A stretch of 64,000 bases of DNA. It comes from Xanthobacter flavus. Its GTDB lineage: Bacteria; Pseudomonadota; Alphaproteobacteria; Rhizobiales; Xanthobacteraceae. The translations under genes were made by a program, and so were the position numbers. Shown here in pieces: positions 43,608 to 52,511 of this stretch. Numbering within the stretch: the stretch's first letter is position 1; each line of letters opens with the position of its first letter. Under the pieces are notes generated by a model. The model did not search any database. It saw nothing but the letters and a program-made list of their open reading frames with translations, and was not told where the DNA came from. The stretch is from contig NZ_JAGGML010000001.1 of assembly GCF_017875275.1 (NCBI RefSeq), forward strand, positions 3,183,001 through 3,247,000. Direction: 5' to 3'.

Positions 43608-44660
43608 TCAGGAGGCCTTGGCCTCCGTCGGGCGGCTGCCGCCCGTGCTCTCGCGCAGGGCGATCCGGAAGCCCATTTCACAGGTGCCGCCGCGCGCAGC
43701 GGTGCCGGCGATGCGGCCGATGAGCATCTCGGCCGCCTTCTGGCCCATCTCGTAGCGCGGGATGTCCACGGTGGTGAGCGAGGGGCTGAGGTGGCTCGAG
43801 AAGTCGAGCCCGCCGAAGCCTGCCACAGCGATGTCGCCGGGCACCGTGAGCCCCATGCGCTGGAAGGCGAGCAGCGCACCGGCCGCCAGCACGTCGTTCA
43901 GGCAGAGCAGGGCATCGGGGCGGGGCCTGAGCGCGGCGATGCGCTCGGCGATCACCCGGCCGGAGTCCATGCTGGTGAGATCCTCCGCGTTGAGGATGAG
44001 CGGCGCGCCGAGCCCGGCCTCGGCGATGGCGGCCTCGTAGCCCTTGGCGCGCATCTGGGCGCGGCGATCGCGGGTGGTGGTGCCGACGAAGGCGATGCGG
44101 CGGAAGCCCTGTGCCACCAGCGCCTCGGTCATCGCCTTCATGGCATCGAAATTGGAGAGCCCCACGAGGCTGTCGATGGGCGTCGGCGTGCTGTCCCACG
44201 TCTCCACCACCGGCACGCCCGATTTCTCCAGCAGCGCCCGTGTCGCCCGCGTATGGGAGACGCCGACGATGATGAAGCCGTCCGGCCGGCGTCGCAGCAG
44301 CGCCTCGATGACCTTTTCCTCTTCCGCCGGGGCGTAGTTGGTCTCCGCCATGATCATCTGCACCGCGTGGGTGCGGGCGACGTCGGAAACGCCCTTCACG
44401 CTGTCGGAGAAGATGGAGGACGCCACCGTCGGCAGGATCAGCGCAATGATGCCGCTGCGCTGCGAGGCGAGGGAGGAGGCGACCAGATTGTAGATGTAGC
44501 CGGTCTCGCGGATCGCTGCTTCCACGCGGGCCTTGAGGTCGGCGTTCACCAGGGTCGGCTGGCGCAGCACGCGCGAGACCGTCATGGCGGAGACGCCCGC
44601 CACGCGGGCCACATCCTCCATGGTGACGCCCGCCGCCCGTCCCCCCCGCTTTTGCCGCAT
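43608..44660 (-). CDS. LacI-family transcriptional regulator
   Basis: A 350-residue LacI/GalR repressor: VTMEDVARVAGVSAMTVSRVLRQPTLVNADLKARVEAAIRETGYIYN, then PDALLCLNDVLAAGALLAFQRMGL and VDIPRYEMGQKAAEMLIGRI. It resembles GntR-type gluconate repressors. ATG 44660 is used. It diverges from the FAD oxidoreductase-dehydratase operon, and two copies of its likely operator lie between them. Confidence 0.93.
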   Translation of the reverse strand: MRQKRGGRAAGVTMEDVARVAGVSAMTVSRVLRQPTLVNADLKARVEAAIRETGYIYNLVASSLASQRSGIIALILPTVASSIFSDSVKGVSDVARTHAVQMIMAETNYAPAEEEKVIEALLRRRPDGFIIVGVSHTRATRALLEKSGVPVVETWDSTPTPIDSLVGLSNFDAMKAMTEALVAQGFRRIAFVGTTTRDRRAQMRAKGYEAAIAEAGLGAPLILNAEDLTSMDSGRVIAERIAALRPRPDALLCLNDVLAAGALLAFQRMGLTVPGDIAVAGFGGLDFSSHLSPSLTTVDIPRYEMGQKAAEMLIGRIAGTAARGGTCEMGFRIALRESTGGSRPTEAKAS

Positions 44661-44710
44661 CGCCGATTCCGCCCCCTGTCCTGAAGCCAAACATATGGCC
44701 TGCCTCTCGC

Positions 44711-44754
44711 TTGACAAGCGGACGTGGTTAGCGCTAACAAATGATAGCGCTAAC
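44711..44754. promoter_or_regulatory. Promoter and twin LacI operators
   Basis: GTTAGCGCTAAC (44727-44738) is a perfect palindrome and GATAGCGCTAAC (44743-44754) a near-perfect copy, their centres 16 bp apart. A perfect -35 TTGACA lies at 44711-44716 and a possible -10 TAACAA at 44735-44740, inside the first operator. Repressor bound here would block the downstream operon. Confidence 0.8.
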
Positions 44755-44777
44755 AATTAAAGCGGGGATGGGTGGAG

Positions 44778-46103
44778 ATGCGCGACGCAAGGCCCGCCGA
44801 GGTGCTGGAAACGGACGTGCTGGTGGTCGGCGGCGGCGCGGCGGGGCTCGCCTGCGCGGTGGCGGCGGCGCGGCGCGGCCGGCGCGTCGTCCTGCTGGAG
44901 CGCTACGGCTTCAGCGGCGGGGCGGCGGTGGCCGGCCTCTCCGGCACCATCTGCGGCCTCTATGCGGCCTCGGACCGTCGCAACGCCGAGCCGGAGCAGG
45001 TGGTCCACGGCTTCGTCAACGAGTTCATCGCCGCCATGGAGGCGCGCGGCGGCCTCACCGGCCCGGTGCAGTACGGCAAGACCTATGTGCGCGTGCACGA
45101 TCCCCTCGCCTGGCGCGAGGCGAGCGACGCGCTGCTTGGCGCCGAGGGCAATATCCGCGTGCTCTACCATGTCACCGTCACCGGCGTTCTTTCCGAGGGC
45201 GACCATGTGCGCGGCGTCACCGCCTTCACCAAGCAGGGGCCGCTGGAGGTGCGCGCGAAGATCACCGTGGACGCCTCGGGCGACGCGGACGTGGCGGCCA
45301 TGGCGGGGCGGGCGCTCACCAAGGGGCGCGACGGCGCCATCCAGAACCCCACCATGATCTTCCGCATCCTCGGCGTGGACATGGCCCGCTTCCTCGCCGC
45401 CAACGGGCCGGATTCCATCCTCGACGAGCGGGTGATGACGCTCATCCAGGAGTTGAACGCCGCGGGCGACTACCGCCTGCCACGCGCCAAGATCTTCCTC
45501 TTCCCCACGCCCCGCCCCGGCGAGCTGATCTGCAACGCCACGCGCATCATGGGCGCGGACGGGCGCGAGCTGGATGCCACCCGCGCCGCCGACCTCAGCG
45601 AGGCGGAGATCGAGGGGCGCAAGCAGGTGCGCGAATACGCCCGCTTCATCCGCGACCACATCGCGGGCTGCGAGGCGTCCTTCGTCAACGACACCGGCGT
45701 GCAGGTGGGCGTGCGCCAGACGTGGCAGATCGTCGGCCGCGACCTTCTGAAGAACGAGGACGTCACCTCCGCCCGCAAGCGCGCGGACGGCATCTGCCGC
45801 TCGCCCTGGCCCATCGAGCTGCATTCCGGCGAGAAGCCGAAGCTGCACTGGATTCTGGACGATTATTACGAGATCCCCCTCGGCTGCTTCCTGCCAGCCA
45901 CCGGCACGGGCCTGGTGATGGCCGGGCGCTGCCTCTCGGCCGAGCACGAGGCCATGGCCTCGGCCCGCGTCACCGCTCAATGCTTCGGCTACGGGCAGGC
46001 CATGGGCCTTGTCGCCGACCAGCTCTGCGACGATCCGGCGGCCCTGCCGTCCGGCTCCGACATCCGCGCCGCGCTCAATGCGCTCGGTGCACAGCTCAAC
46101 TGA
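44778..46103 (+). CDS. FAD-dependent oxidoreductase
   Basis: A 441-residue flavoprotein of the FAD_oxidored group. The dinucleotide site is VLVVGGGAAGLACAVAAARRGRRVVLLERYGFSGG; ITVDASGDADVAAMAGR is the second FAD contact and QCFGYGQAMGLVADQL the C-terminal one. GTG 44772 is an equally possible start. Relatives are often found beside sugar-acid catabolism genes; the substrate is unknown. It leads an operon with an IlvD/Edd dehydratase 17 bases downstream, so oxidation of a sugar or polyol acid is likely. Confidence 0.85.
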   Translation: MRDARPAEVLETDVLVVGGGAAGLACAVAAARRGRRVVLLERYGFSGGAAVAGLSGTICGLYAASDRRNAEPEQVVHGFVNEFIAAMEARGGLTGPVQYGKTYVRVHDPLAWREASDALLGAEGNIRVLYHVTVTGVLSEGDHVRGVTAFTKQGPLEVRAKITVDASGDADVAAMAGRALTKGRDGAIQNPTMIFRILGVDMARFLAANGPDSILDERVMTLIQELNAAGDYRLPRAKIFLFPTPRPGELICNATRIMGADGRELDATRAADLSEAEIEGRKQVREYARFIRDHIAGCEASFVNDTGVQVGVRQTWQIVGRDLLKNEDVTSARKRADGICRSPWPIELHSGEKPKLHWILDDYYEIPLGCFLPATGTGLVMAGRCLSAEHEAMASARVTAQCFGYGQAMGLVADQLCDDPAALPSGSDIRAALNALGAQLN

Positions 46104-46120
46104 CGAGACAGGGACGTTTC

Positions 46121-47815
46121 ATGTCCGACGCTGAACAGAAGCAGCCGACGCTGCGCAGCAATTTCGAGCCCGGCACCACCCGCTGGGCGGTGCGCCGCGC
46201 CCAGTGGCTCGCCATGGGCTACAGCGAGGACGACCTGCTGAAGCCGAAGATCGCCATCGTCAACAGCTCCAGCAAGCTTTCGGTGTGCTACGCCCACCTC
46301 GACGACGTGTGCCGCGTGGTGGAGCAGGCGATCCGCGATGCCGGCGGCCTGCCGTTCGAGATCCGCACCGTGGCGCCGTCCGATTTCGTCACCAGCGCGG
46401 GCCGTCAGGCGCGCTATCTGATGCCGAGCCGCGACCTGCTGGTGAACGACATCGAGGTGCAGGTGGAAGGCGCGGAGCTGGACGGCATGGTGCTGCTCGC
46501 CTCCTGCGACAAGACCACCCCCGGCCAGCTCATGGCCGCCGCGCGGCTCAACGTGCCCTCCGTGGTGCTGCCCTGCGGCTACCAGCTGGGCGGGCATTGC
46601 GCGGGCAAGGAAGTGGACATCGAGGAGGTCTACAAGAGCGTCGGCTCGCTGAAGGCGGGGTCCATCTCGCTCGCCGACCTCAAGGCGATGACCTGCAGCG
46701 CCATCACCGGGCCGGGCGTGTGCGCGGGACTTGCCACCGCCAACACCATGCACGTGCTCTCCGAAGCGCTCGGCATGGCACTGCCGCGCAGCGCCCCCAT
46801 CCGCGCCGGCTCGCAGGCGCTGATGGAGAATGCCGCCCGCGTCGGCGCGGCCATCGTGGACCTGATCCTCAAGGACATCCGGCCGCGGCAGATTCTCACC
46901 CCCGCCGCCTTCCGCAATGCGCTGCGCGTGGCGGTGGCGACGGGATGCTCGGTGAACTGCGTGCGCCACCTCGCCGCCACGGCCTCGGAAGCCGAGATGG
47001 ACATCGACATCGTGGCCGAGCTGGAGGCGCTGAACGACACGCCCCAGATCACCACGGTGCGGCCCAACGGCCCCCACCGCATCGAGGACCTCGACCGTGC
47101 GGGCGGCTGCCGGGGCGTGATGCGCGAACTTGCCGGCGTGCTCGACCTCTCGGTGATGACCGTCACCGGCCGGACGCTGGGCGAGAACCTCGCCGACGTG
47201 CCGGAGCCCGACCGCGCCTTCATCCGCCCGCTGGCCGATCCGTTCCGCCACGAGCCCGGCCTCACCATCCTGCGCGGCACTCTCGCGCCCGATGGCGCTG
47301 TGGTGAAGGTCTCCGCCGTGCCGGCGGAAGTGCGCACCTTCTCCGGCAAGGCGCGGGTGTTCGAGGACGAGGCTGTCGCCATCAAGGCGCTGGAAACCCA
47401 CTCCATCAAGCCCGGCGACGTGGTGGTGCTGCGCGGCCTTGGCCCCAAGGGCGGACCGGGAACCGTGTTCGCCGCGAGCTTCATGGCGGCGCTGATCGGC
47501 GCGGGGCTGGGCGCCGGCGTCGCGGTGGTGACCGATGGCGAGCTCTCCGGCCTCAACAGCGGCATCACCATCGGCCAGGTGATGCCCGAGGCGGCGGAAG
47601 GCGGGCCGCTGGGCCTCGTCGCCGAGGGCGATGTCATCTCCATCGACATCGGTGCCCACCGCGTCGATCTCGACGTCCCCGAGAGCGAGCTGGCCGCCCG
47701 CCGCGCGGTGTGGCGCGCGCCGGACCACAGCCAGATCCGTGGCTGGCTCGGCCAGTATGCCGCCATGGTGCAGCCGCTCTCCAAGGGTGCCGTGCTGAAG
47801 CCCACGCGGCCCTGA
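46121..47815 (+). CDS. IlvD/Edd-family dehydratase
   Basis: A 564-residue dehydratase. The Fe-S cysteines lie in VLLASCDKTTPGQLMAAARL and MTCSAITGPGVCAGLATANTM-type positions; VTDGELSGLNSGITIGQVMPEAAEGGPLGLV is the C-terminal family motif. Residues such as the NSSSKLSVCYAHLDDV start resemble sugar-acid (arabonate, xylonate, galactonate) dehydratases rather than valine-pathway IlvD. With a LacI repressor and FAD oxidoreductase the natural role is dehydration of an aldonic acid to a 2-keto-3-deoxy acid. The aldolase partner is not here. Confidence 0.9.
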   Translation: MSDAEQKQPTLRSNFEPGTTRWAVRRAQWLAMGYSEDDLLKPKIAIVNSSSKLSVCYAHLDDVCRVVEQAIRDAGGLPFEIRTVAPSDFVTSAGRQARYLMPSRDLLVNDIEVQVEGAELDGMVLLASCDKTTPGQLMAAARLNVPSVVLPCGYQLGGHCAGKEVDIEEVYKSVGSLKAGSISLADLKAMTCSAITGPGVCAGLATANTMHVLSEALGMALPRSAPIRAGSQALMENAARVGAAIVDLILKDIRPRQILTPAAFRNALRVAVATGCSVNCVRHLAATASEAEMDIDIVAELEALNDTPQITTVRPNGPHRIEDLDRAGGCRGVMRELAGVLDLSVMTVTGRTLGENLADVPEPDRAFIRPLADPFRHEPGLTILRGTLAPDGAVVKVSAVPAEVRTFSGKARVFEDEAVAIKALETHSIKPGDVVVLRGLGPKGGPGTVFAASFMAALIGAGLGAGVAVVTDGELSGLNSGITIGQVMPEAAEGGPLGLVAEGDVISIDIGAHRVDLDVPESELAARRAVWRAPDHSQIRGWLGQYAAMVQPLSKGAVLKPTRP

Positions 47816-47861
47816 AAACGGACGACAACAAGAACGAACAGACAGGATCGGGAGGTTTGAA

Positions 47862-49115
47862 ATGACCAAGAAGACTGAAAGGTCCGGTAAGACTGAAAGG
47901 TCCGGGACGCTGAAGAGCGCTTTGGCCTCCACGGCGCTCGCCGCCCTCGTCTGCGCAGCCTTTGCCGGCGGCGCGCGCGCCGAGAGCGTGAAGGTGGGCG
48001 TGCTCAACGACCAGGCCGGCGTGCAGGCGGACTTCGCCGGCGCGGGCTCGGTGGTGGCGGCGAAGATGGCCATCGCCGATTTCGGCGGCAAGGTCGCCGG
48101 GATGCCCATCGAGCTGGTCGCCGCCGACCACCAGAACAAGGCCGATATCGGCGTGAACGTCACCCGCCAGTGGTTCGACACGGACGGGGTGGACGCGGTG
48201 CTGGACGTGCCCAATTCCGCCGTCGCGCTGGGCGTCAGCGGCATCGCCAGGCAGAAGAACAAGGTGGTGGTCATCTCCGGCGGCGGCACCTCCGACCTCA
48301 CCGGCAAGGACTGCACCCCCAACACCGTCCACTGGACCTACGACACGTGGGCGCAAGCCAACACGGTGGGTACCGCCGTCACCAAGGCCGGCGGCAACAC
48401 CTGGTATTTCATCTCGGTGGACTACGCCTTCGGCCATGCGCTGGAGCGCGACGCAGGCGAGGCCATCAAGGCGGCCGGCGGCAAGATTCTCGGCACCGTC
48501 AGGCACCCGCTCGGCACCTCTGACCTCTCCTCCTTCCTGCTCCAGGGCCAGGCCTCCGGCGCCAAGGTGATCGGCCTCGGCAGCGCCGGGGCGGATACCA
48601 TCAATGCGGTGAAGCAGGCGTCCGAGTTCGGCATCGTCAAGGCCGGGCAGAAGCTCGTCGCCATGTTGATGGTGCTCAACGACATCAGTGCGCTGGGGCT
48701 GGAGACCGCGCAGGGCCTGTTCCTGTCGGAAGCCTTCTACTGGGACCTGAACGATCAGACCCGCGCCTTCGCCAAGCGCTTCGCTGCCGCCAATGGCGGG
48801 CGCTATCCCAACATGGTCCATGCCGGCGTCTATGCCGGGCTTCTGCACTATCTGAAGGCGGTGGAGAAGGTGGGCAGCGCGAAGGACGGAGCCAAGGTGG
48901 TGGAGGCCATGAAGGCCATTCCCACCGATGACCCGCTGTTCGGCAAGGGCGCGGTGCGTCCGGATGGCCGCGCCATCCACGACATGCATCTGTTCGAGGT
49001 GAAGAGCCCGGCGGAGTCGAAGGGGCCCTACGACTTCTACAAGCTCATCGCCACCGTTCCCGCCGACAAGGCCTTCCGCCCCCTCGCCGCCGGCAACTGC
49101 CCGCTGGTGAAGTAA
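47862..49115 (+). CDS. LivK-type ABC transporter substrate-binding protein
   Basis: A 417-residue periplasmic-binding protein. GGGAGG precedes the ATG. After a charged start the signal peptide LASTALAALVCAAFAGGARA ends before ESVKVGVLNDQAGVQADFAG. It is a close paralogue of the protein at 17011. No permease or ATPase genes accompany it; it follows the dehydratase by 46 bases and is probably co-transcribed. It may use a transporter encoded elsewhere. Codons 4-15 contain a duplicated KTERSG. Confidence 0.9.
   Translation: MTKKTERSGKTERSGTLKSALASTALAALVCAAFAGGARAESVKVGVLNDQAGVQADFAGAGSVVAAKMAIADFGGKVAGMPIELVAADHQNKADIGVNVTRQWFDTDGVDAVLDVPNSAVALGVSGIARQKNKVVVISGGGTSDLTGKDCTPNTVHWTYDTWAQANTVGTAVTKAGGNTWYFISVDYAFGHALERDAGEAIKAAGGKILGTVRHPLGTSDLSSFLLQGQASGAKVIGLGSAGADTINAVKQASEFGIVKAGQKLVAMLMVLNDISALGLETAQGLFLSEAFYWDLNDQTRAFAKRFAAANGGRYPNMVHAGVYAGLLHYLKAVEKVGSAKDGAKVVEAMKAIPTDDPLFGKGAVRPDGRAIHDMHLFEVKSPAESKGPYDFYKLIATVPADKAFRPLAAGNCPLVK
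47871..47905 (+). repeat. 18-bp in-frame tandem duplication in binding-protein gene
   Basis: AAGACTGAAAGGTCCGG occurs twice with an 18-bp period, coding KTERSG twice just before the signal peptide. It lengthens the charged n-region of the signal and is probably a recent slippage event. Confidence 0.9.
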
Positions 49116-49119
49116 CGCG

Positions 49120-49614
49120 TCAGTGCTCCTCCTCCTGCTCCGGCAGCAGGAGGATGACCAGCACGGCGGAGATCCAGCCGATGAAGGCGAAGGCCGTGGA
49201 TTGCCCGTTCCAGGTCTTCGACTGCCACATGGCGAACCATTCGCCGCCGATGACGACGAAGCCCAACCCATAGAGCAGGATGCCGAGGGTGAGCCCGAGC
49301 ACCGCCGTCGTGCGGGCGCGGCGGAAGCCCGGTGTGCGGATCGCGGCCAGCATCCGCACGACGCCAGCCCACAGTACGAGGGCGATGGCCCCCTCCGTGG
49401 CGATGATCGCGACATAGGCGGCGGTCTGGAGCCGTTCGTCGGTGATCGCCCGCCACCGCAGGGTGGAGTCCGGGAAGATGGTATCCATGGCCAGCACGTG
49501 CTGGACGAAGGCCCAGTTCGTCCCGTAGTCGGTGATGTTGCCGAAGGCGACCAGGGTGAAGAAGATGGCGATCGTCGCCACGAGGGCGATCTTGCACAGC
49601 CGGATCAGAACCAT
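49120..49614 (-). CDS. DUF2165-family membrane protein
   Basis: A 164-residue protein with four hydrophobic helices (KIALVATIAIFFTLVAFGNITDY, ATEGAIALVLWAGVVRML, AVLGLTLGILLYGLGFVVIGGEWFAMWQS, AFIGWISAVLVILLLPEQ). NITDYGTNWAFVQHVLAMDT and GEWFAMWQSKTWNGQ are the DUF2165 hallmarks. Function unknown. It converges with the binding-protein gene and is divergent from sulP. Confidence 0.88.
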   Translation of the reverse strand: MVLIRLCKIALVATIAIFFTLVAFGNITDYGTNWAFVQHVLAMDTIFPDSTLRWRAITDERLQTAAYVAIIATEGAIALVLWAGVVRMLAAIRTPGFRRARTTAVLGLTLGILLYGLGFVVIGGEWFAMWQSKTWNGQSTAFAFIGWISAVLVILLLPEQEEEH

Positions 49615-49801
49615 CGTTCCTGCCCCCGCCTCTCCGCCTTGATGCGGCTCCTGCGGCGATTCTAGAAGCGGGAGCCCGTGACGCAAGACGCGCCGCTCAG
49701 GATGGGACCGCCGGGTTTTGACGGACTTTCCGGGCCGTCCCTGCCTGTGGCATGGTCCCACCAGCCCGGCGGCGTTCATGCCGGCGGACGGAGATTGACC
49801 G

Positions 49802-51526
49802 GTGGCAGCGGACGGAACGTCGTCTCAAGAAGCCCCACGGAGGCTGCTGGCGAGCTTCGCAGGATATCGGCCGGGCTGGATCAAGACGGATGTCGCCGCG
49901 GGGCTCGCCATCGCTGCGGTGGGCTTGCCGAGCGCCATCGCCTATCCCGCCATCGCCGGGCTGCCGCCGCAGACCGGGCTCTACGCCTCCATCGCGCCGC
50001 TCATCGCCTATGCGGTGTTCGGCCCCTCCCGGCAACTGGTGGTGGGGCCGGATGCGGCGACCATCACCGTGCTCGCGGCCGTGCTCGCCGGTATGCCGAA
50101 CCTCGCGGCGGTGGACAAGCCGGGGGTCGCCGCCCTCATCGCCCTCGTGGTGGGCGGCTATTATTTCGCGGCGCGGCTGGTGGGGCTGGGGGTGCTTTCC
50201 ACCTTCCTGTCGCGACCCATCCTGGTCGGGTTCTTCGCCGGCATCTCGCTGTCCATCCTGGTGGGCCAGCTGAAGCGCGTCACCGGCATTCCCATCATCG
50301 GGGACGGGCTCGTCGCGCCGGTGGTGGAGCTGGTGCGCAAGGCGGATGAGGTGCACTGGCCCTCGCTGGCGCTGGCGCTCGGCATGTTCGCCGTGCTCCA
50401 TCTCGTGCGCCGCACGCGCCTCCCGGTGCCGGGGCAGGTGGTGGTGGTGGTGCTCTCGGTGGTGCTGTCCGCGCTGTTCGATTTCGAGGGGCGCGGCATC
50501 GCCGTGGTGGGGGCGATCCCCTCCGGGCTCCCGGCGCTGGCGCTGCCCGCCGGGGGCGGGGCGGCGATCGACCAACTGCTCATCGGCGCGGCGGCGATCT
50601 TCCTCGTCAGCTTCGCGGCGGGCATCGTGACGGCGCGCAGTTTCGGCGAGCGGGGCGGCTATCCGGTGGATGCCAACCGCGAGATGGTGGGCTTCGGCGC
50701 CGCCAACATCGCCGCCGGCCTGTTCGCGGCCTTCCCCATCACCGCCTCGGATTCGCGCACGGCGGTGAATGCCAGCGTCGGCGGCCGCTCGCAGCTGGCC
50801 AGCGTGGTGGCGGCGCTGGCGCTGCTCGCCATCGTGCTGTTCCTGCAGCCGGCGCTCGCCATCCTGCCCATACCGGCGCTGGGCGCGATCCTGATTTCGG
50901 CGGCCCTCAGCCTCGTGGACATCCCGGCGCTGCGCGAGCTCTGGCGGATCAGCCGGGTGGAGTTCACCTTTGCCATGATCGCGCTGTTCGCGCCCATCAG
51001 CCTCGGCGTGCTGAACGGCGTGCTGATCGCCATTGGCGCCACCTTCGCCTATCTGCTGCACAAGATGATGTATCCGCGCGACGCCCTGCTGGGGCGCGTG
51101 CCCGGCCACGAGGGCTTTTACAAGCTCCACCGGCGGGACGATGCGCGGCAGGTGCCGGGGCTCGCCATCGTGCTCATCCAGGGCGATCTTCTGTTCTTCA
51201 ACGCGGACCGGATGCAGGGCCGCATCGACGCCATCGCCGACACGCTGGTCGCGGGCACGCGCTGGCTGGTGCTGGACGCCAGCGCCATCACCCAGGTGGA
51301 TTCCACGGCTGCCGCCGCGCTGGAGGAAGTGCGGGCGGAACTGGAGCGGCGCGGCCTCAAGTTCGGCATCGCCGAGATGCACGACGAGGTGCGCACCCTG
51401 CTCGACCGCGCGGGGCTGCTCGACGCCATCGGGCCGGACATGATCTTCGACGATCTCGACGACGCCTATCGCGCCTTCAAGGCGAGCGGGGAGGCGGCGG
51501 ACGCCCCAAGCCCGCGCGGCGCCTGA
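49802..51526 (+). CDS. SulP-family anion transporter with STAS domain
   Basis: A 574-residue membrane transporter with a GTG start. The N-terminal ten-plus helices carry SulP motifs: GLAIAAVGLPSAIAYPAIAGLPPQTGLYAS, FGPSRQLVVGPDAATIT, and TASDSRTAVNASVGGRSQLA. The C-terminal 120 residues are a STAS domain (VLIQGDLLFFNADRMQGRIDAIA, LDASAITQVDSTAAAALEEV). SulP proteins carry sulfate, bicarbonate or dicarboxylates. The last five codons and stop are part of the first 35-bp repeat unit. Confidence 0.93.
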   Translation: MAADGTSSQEAPRRLLASFAGYRPGWIKTDVAAGLAIAAVGLPSAIAYPAIAGLPPQTGLYASIAPLIAYAVFGPSRQLVVGPDAATITVLAAVLAGMPNLAAVDKPGVAALIALVVGGYYFAARLVGLGVLSTFLSRPILVGFFAGISLSILVGQLKRVTGIPIIGDGLVAPVVELVRKADEVHWPSLALALGMFAVLHLVRRTRLPVPGQVVVVVLSVVLSALFDFEGRGIAVVGAIPSGLPALALPAGGGAAIDQLLIGAAAIFLVSFAAGIVTARSFGERGGYPVDANREMVGFGAANIAAGLFAAFPITASDSRTAVNASVGGRSQLASVVAALALLAIVLFLQPALAILPIPALGAILISAALSLVDIPALRELWRISRVEFTFAMIALFAPISLGVLNGVLIAIGATFAYLLHKMMYPRDALLGRVPGHEGFYKLHRRDDARQVPGLAIVLIQGDLLFFNADRMQGRIDAIADTLVAGTRWLVLDASAITQVDSTAAAALEEVRAELERRGLKFGIAEMHDEVRTLLDRAGLLDAIGPDMIFDDLDDAYRAFKASGEAADAPSPRGA

Positions 51527-51718
51527 GCGAAGACAACAAGTAAAGCCCGCGCGGCGCCTGAGCGAAGACAACAAGTAAAGCCCGCGCGGCGCCTGAGCGA
51601 AGACGACAAGGAAAGCCCGCGCGGCGCCTGAGCGAAGACGACAAGTAAAGCCCGCGCGGCGCCTGAGCGAAGACAACAAGGAAAGCCCGCGCGGCGCCTG
51701 AGCGAAAGCAACGAAGAA
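51509..51718. repeat. Six tandem copies of a 35-bp repeat at the 3' end of sulP
   Basis: The unit begins AGCCCGCGCGGCGCCTGAGC and continues GAAGACAACAAGTAA. Copies start at 51509, 51544, 51579, 51614, 51649 and 51684; variation is limited to A/G and T/G changes, and the sixth decays at its end, with traces up to about 51735. The first copy supplies the last codons and the TGA of sulP, so every copy repeats that gene end. Each holds the self-complementary CCGCGCGG and GGCGCC. There are no unique spacers, so this is not CRISPR. Confidence 0.97.
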
Positions 51719-51782
51719 AATACCGCGCGGCACGCGGTCGAACAGCACCGGGTGATGTCCTACCGGATTGCGAAGACGGCGC

Positions 51783-52511
51783 TCAGCCCGCGGCCGTCTC
51801 CGCCGCGCGCATGCCGAGATAGGCGGCGATCACGCGCGGATCGCGGGCGAGCGCTGCGGCGGTGTCGGCGAAGATGATGCGCCCGTGCTCCATCACATAG
51901 CCGTAGCTGGCCACCGAGAGCGCCTTGCGCGCGTTCTGCTCCACGAGAAGCACGGTGGTGCCCTTGGCGTTGATGTCGGCGATGGTGGCGAAGATGTCGT
52001 TCACCACATGGGGCGCGAGCCCCATGGAGGGCTCGTCCAGCAACAGCAATTTGGGCCGCGCCATCAGCGCCCGGCCCATGGCCAGCATCTGCTGCTCGCC
52101 GCCGGAGAGGGAGCCGGCATACTGGAAACGCCGCTCCTTCAGGCGCGGGAAGCGGGTGTAGATCATTTCCATGTCGTCGGCGATGGCGGGGTCGCTTCCG
52201 CGCACATAGGCGCCGACCTTCAGATTGTCCTCCACCGACATGGAGGCGACCACCCGCCGCCCCTCCGGCACGAGGGAGACGCCGGCGCGGACGATCCTGT
52301 CTGCGGGCCGGGCGGTCATGTCCCGGCCCTCGATGCGCACGGTGCCGGAGAAGGCACGCACGAGGCCGCAGATGGTGAGCAGCGTCGTCGTCTTGCCCGC
52401 GCCGTTGGCGCCGATGAGGCAGACGCAGGCGCCGGCCGGGACGGTGATGTCGATGTCCTCGACCGCCGCAACGGAGCCATAGCCGGAGGTGACCTTGGTA
52501 AGCTCAAGCAT
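51783..52511 (-). CDS. livF: Branched-chain-type ABC transporter ATPase LivF
   Basis: A 242-residue ATPase: Walker A GANGAGKTTTLLTI, signature SLSGGEQQMLAMGRAL, Walker B KLLLLDEPSMGLAPHVV, H-loop LLVEQNARKAL and the LivF-type ending ALARDPRVIAAYLG. It is the last gene of the minus-strand operon and its start overlaps livG by 8 bases. It powers, with LivG, the importer formed by LivH and LivM. Confidence 0.96.
   Translation of the reverse strand: MLELTKVTSGYGSVAAVEDIDITVPAGACVCLIGANGAGKTTTLLTICGLVRAFSGTVRIEGRDMTARPADRIVRAGVSLVPEGRRVVASMSVEDNLKVGAYVRGSDPAIADDMEMIYTRFPRLKERRFQYAGSLSGGEQQMLAMGRALMARPKLLLLDEPSMGLAPHVVNDIFATIADINAKGTTVLLVEQNARKALSVASYGYVMEHGRIIFADTAAALARDPRVIAAYLGMRAAETAAG

Noticed and set aside
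51509-51735. CRISPR array
   Set aside because: The 35-bp units are directly joined with no spacers and no cas genes are near.
49697-51748. A 683-codon minus-strand open frame crossing sulP and the 35-bp repeats
   Set aside because: The part opposite sulP is an antisense shadow, and the repetitive start arises only because the repeat unit has no stop on that strand.
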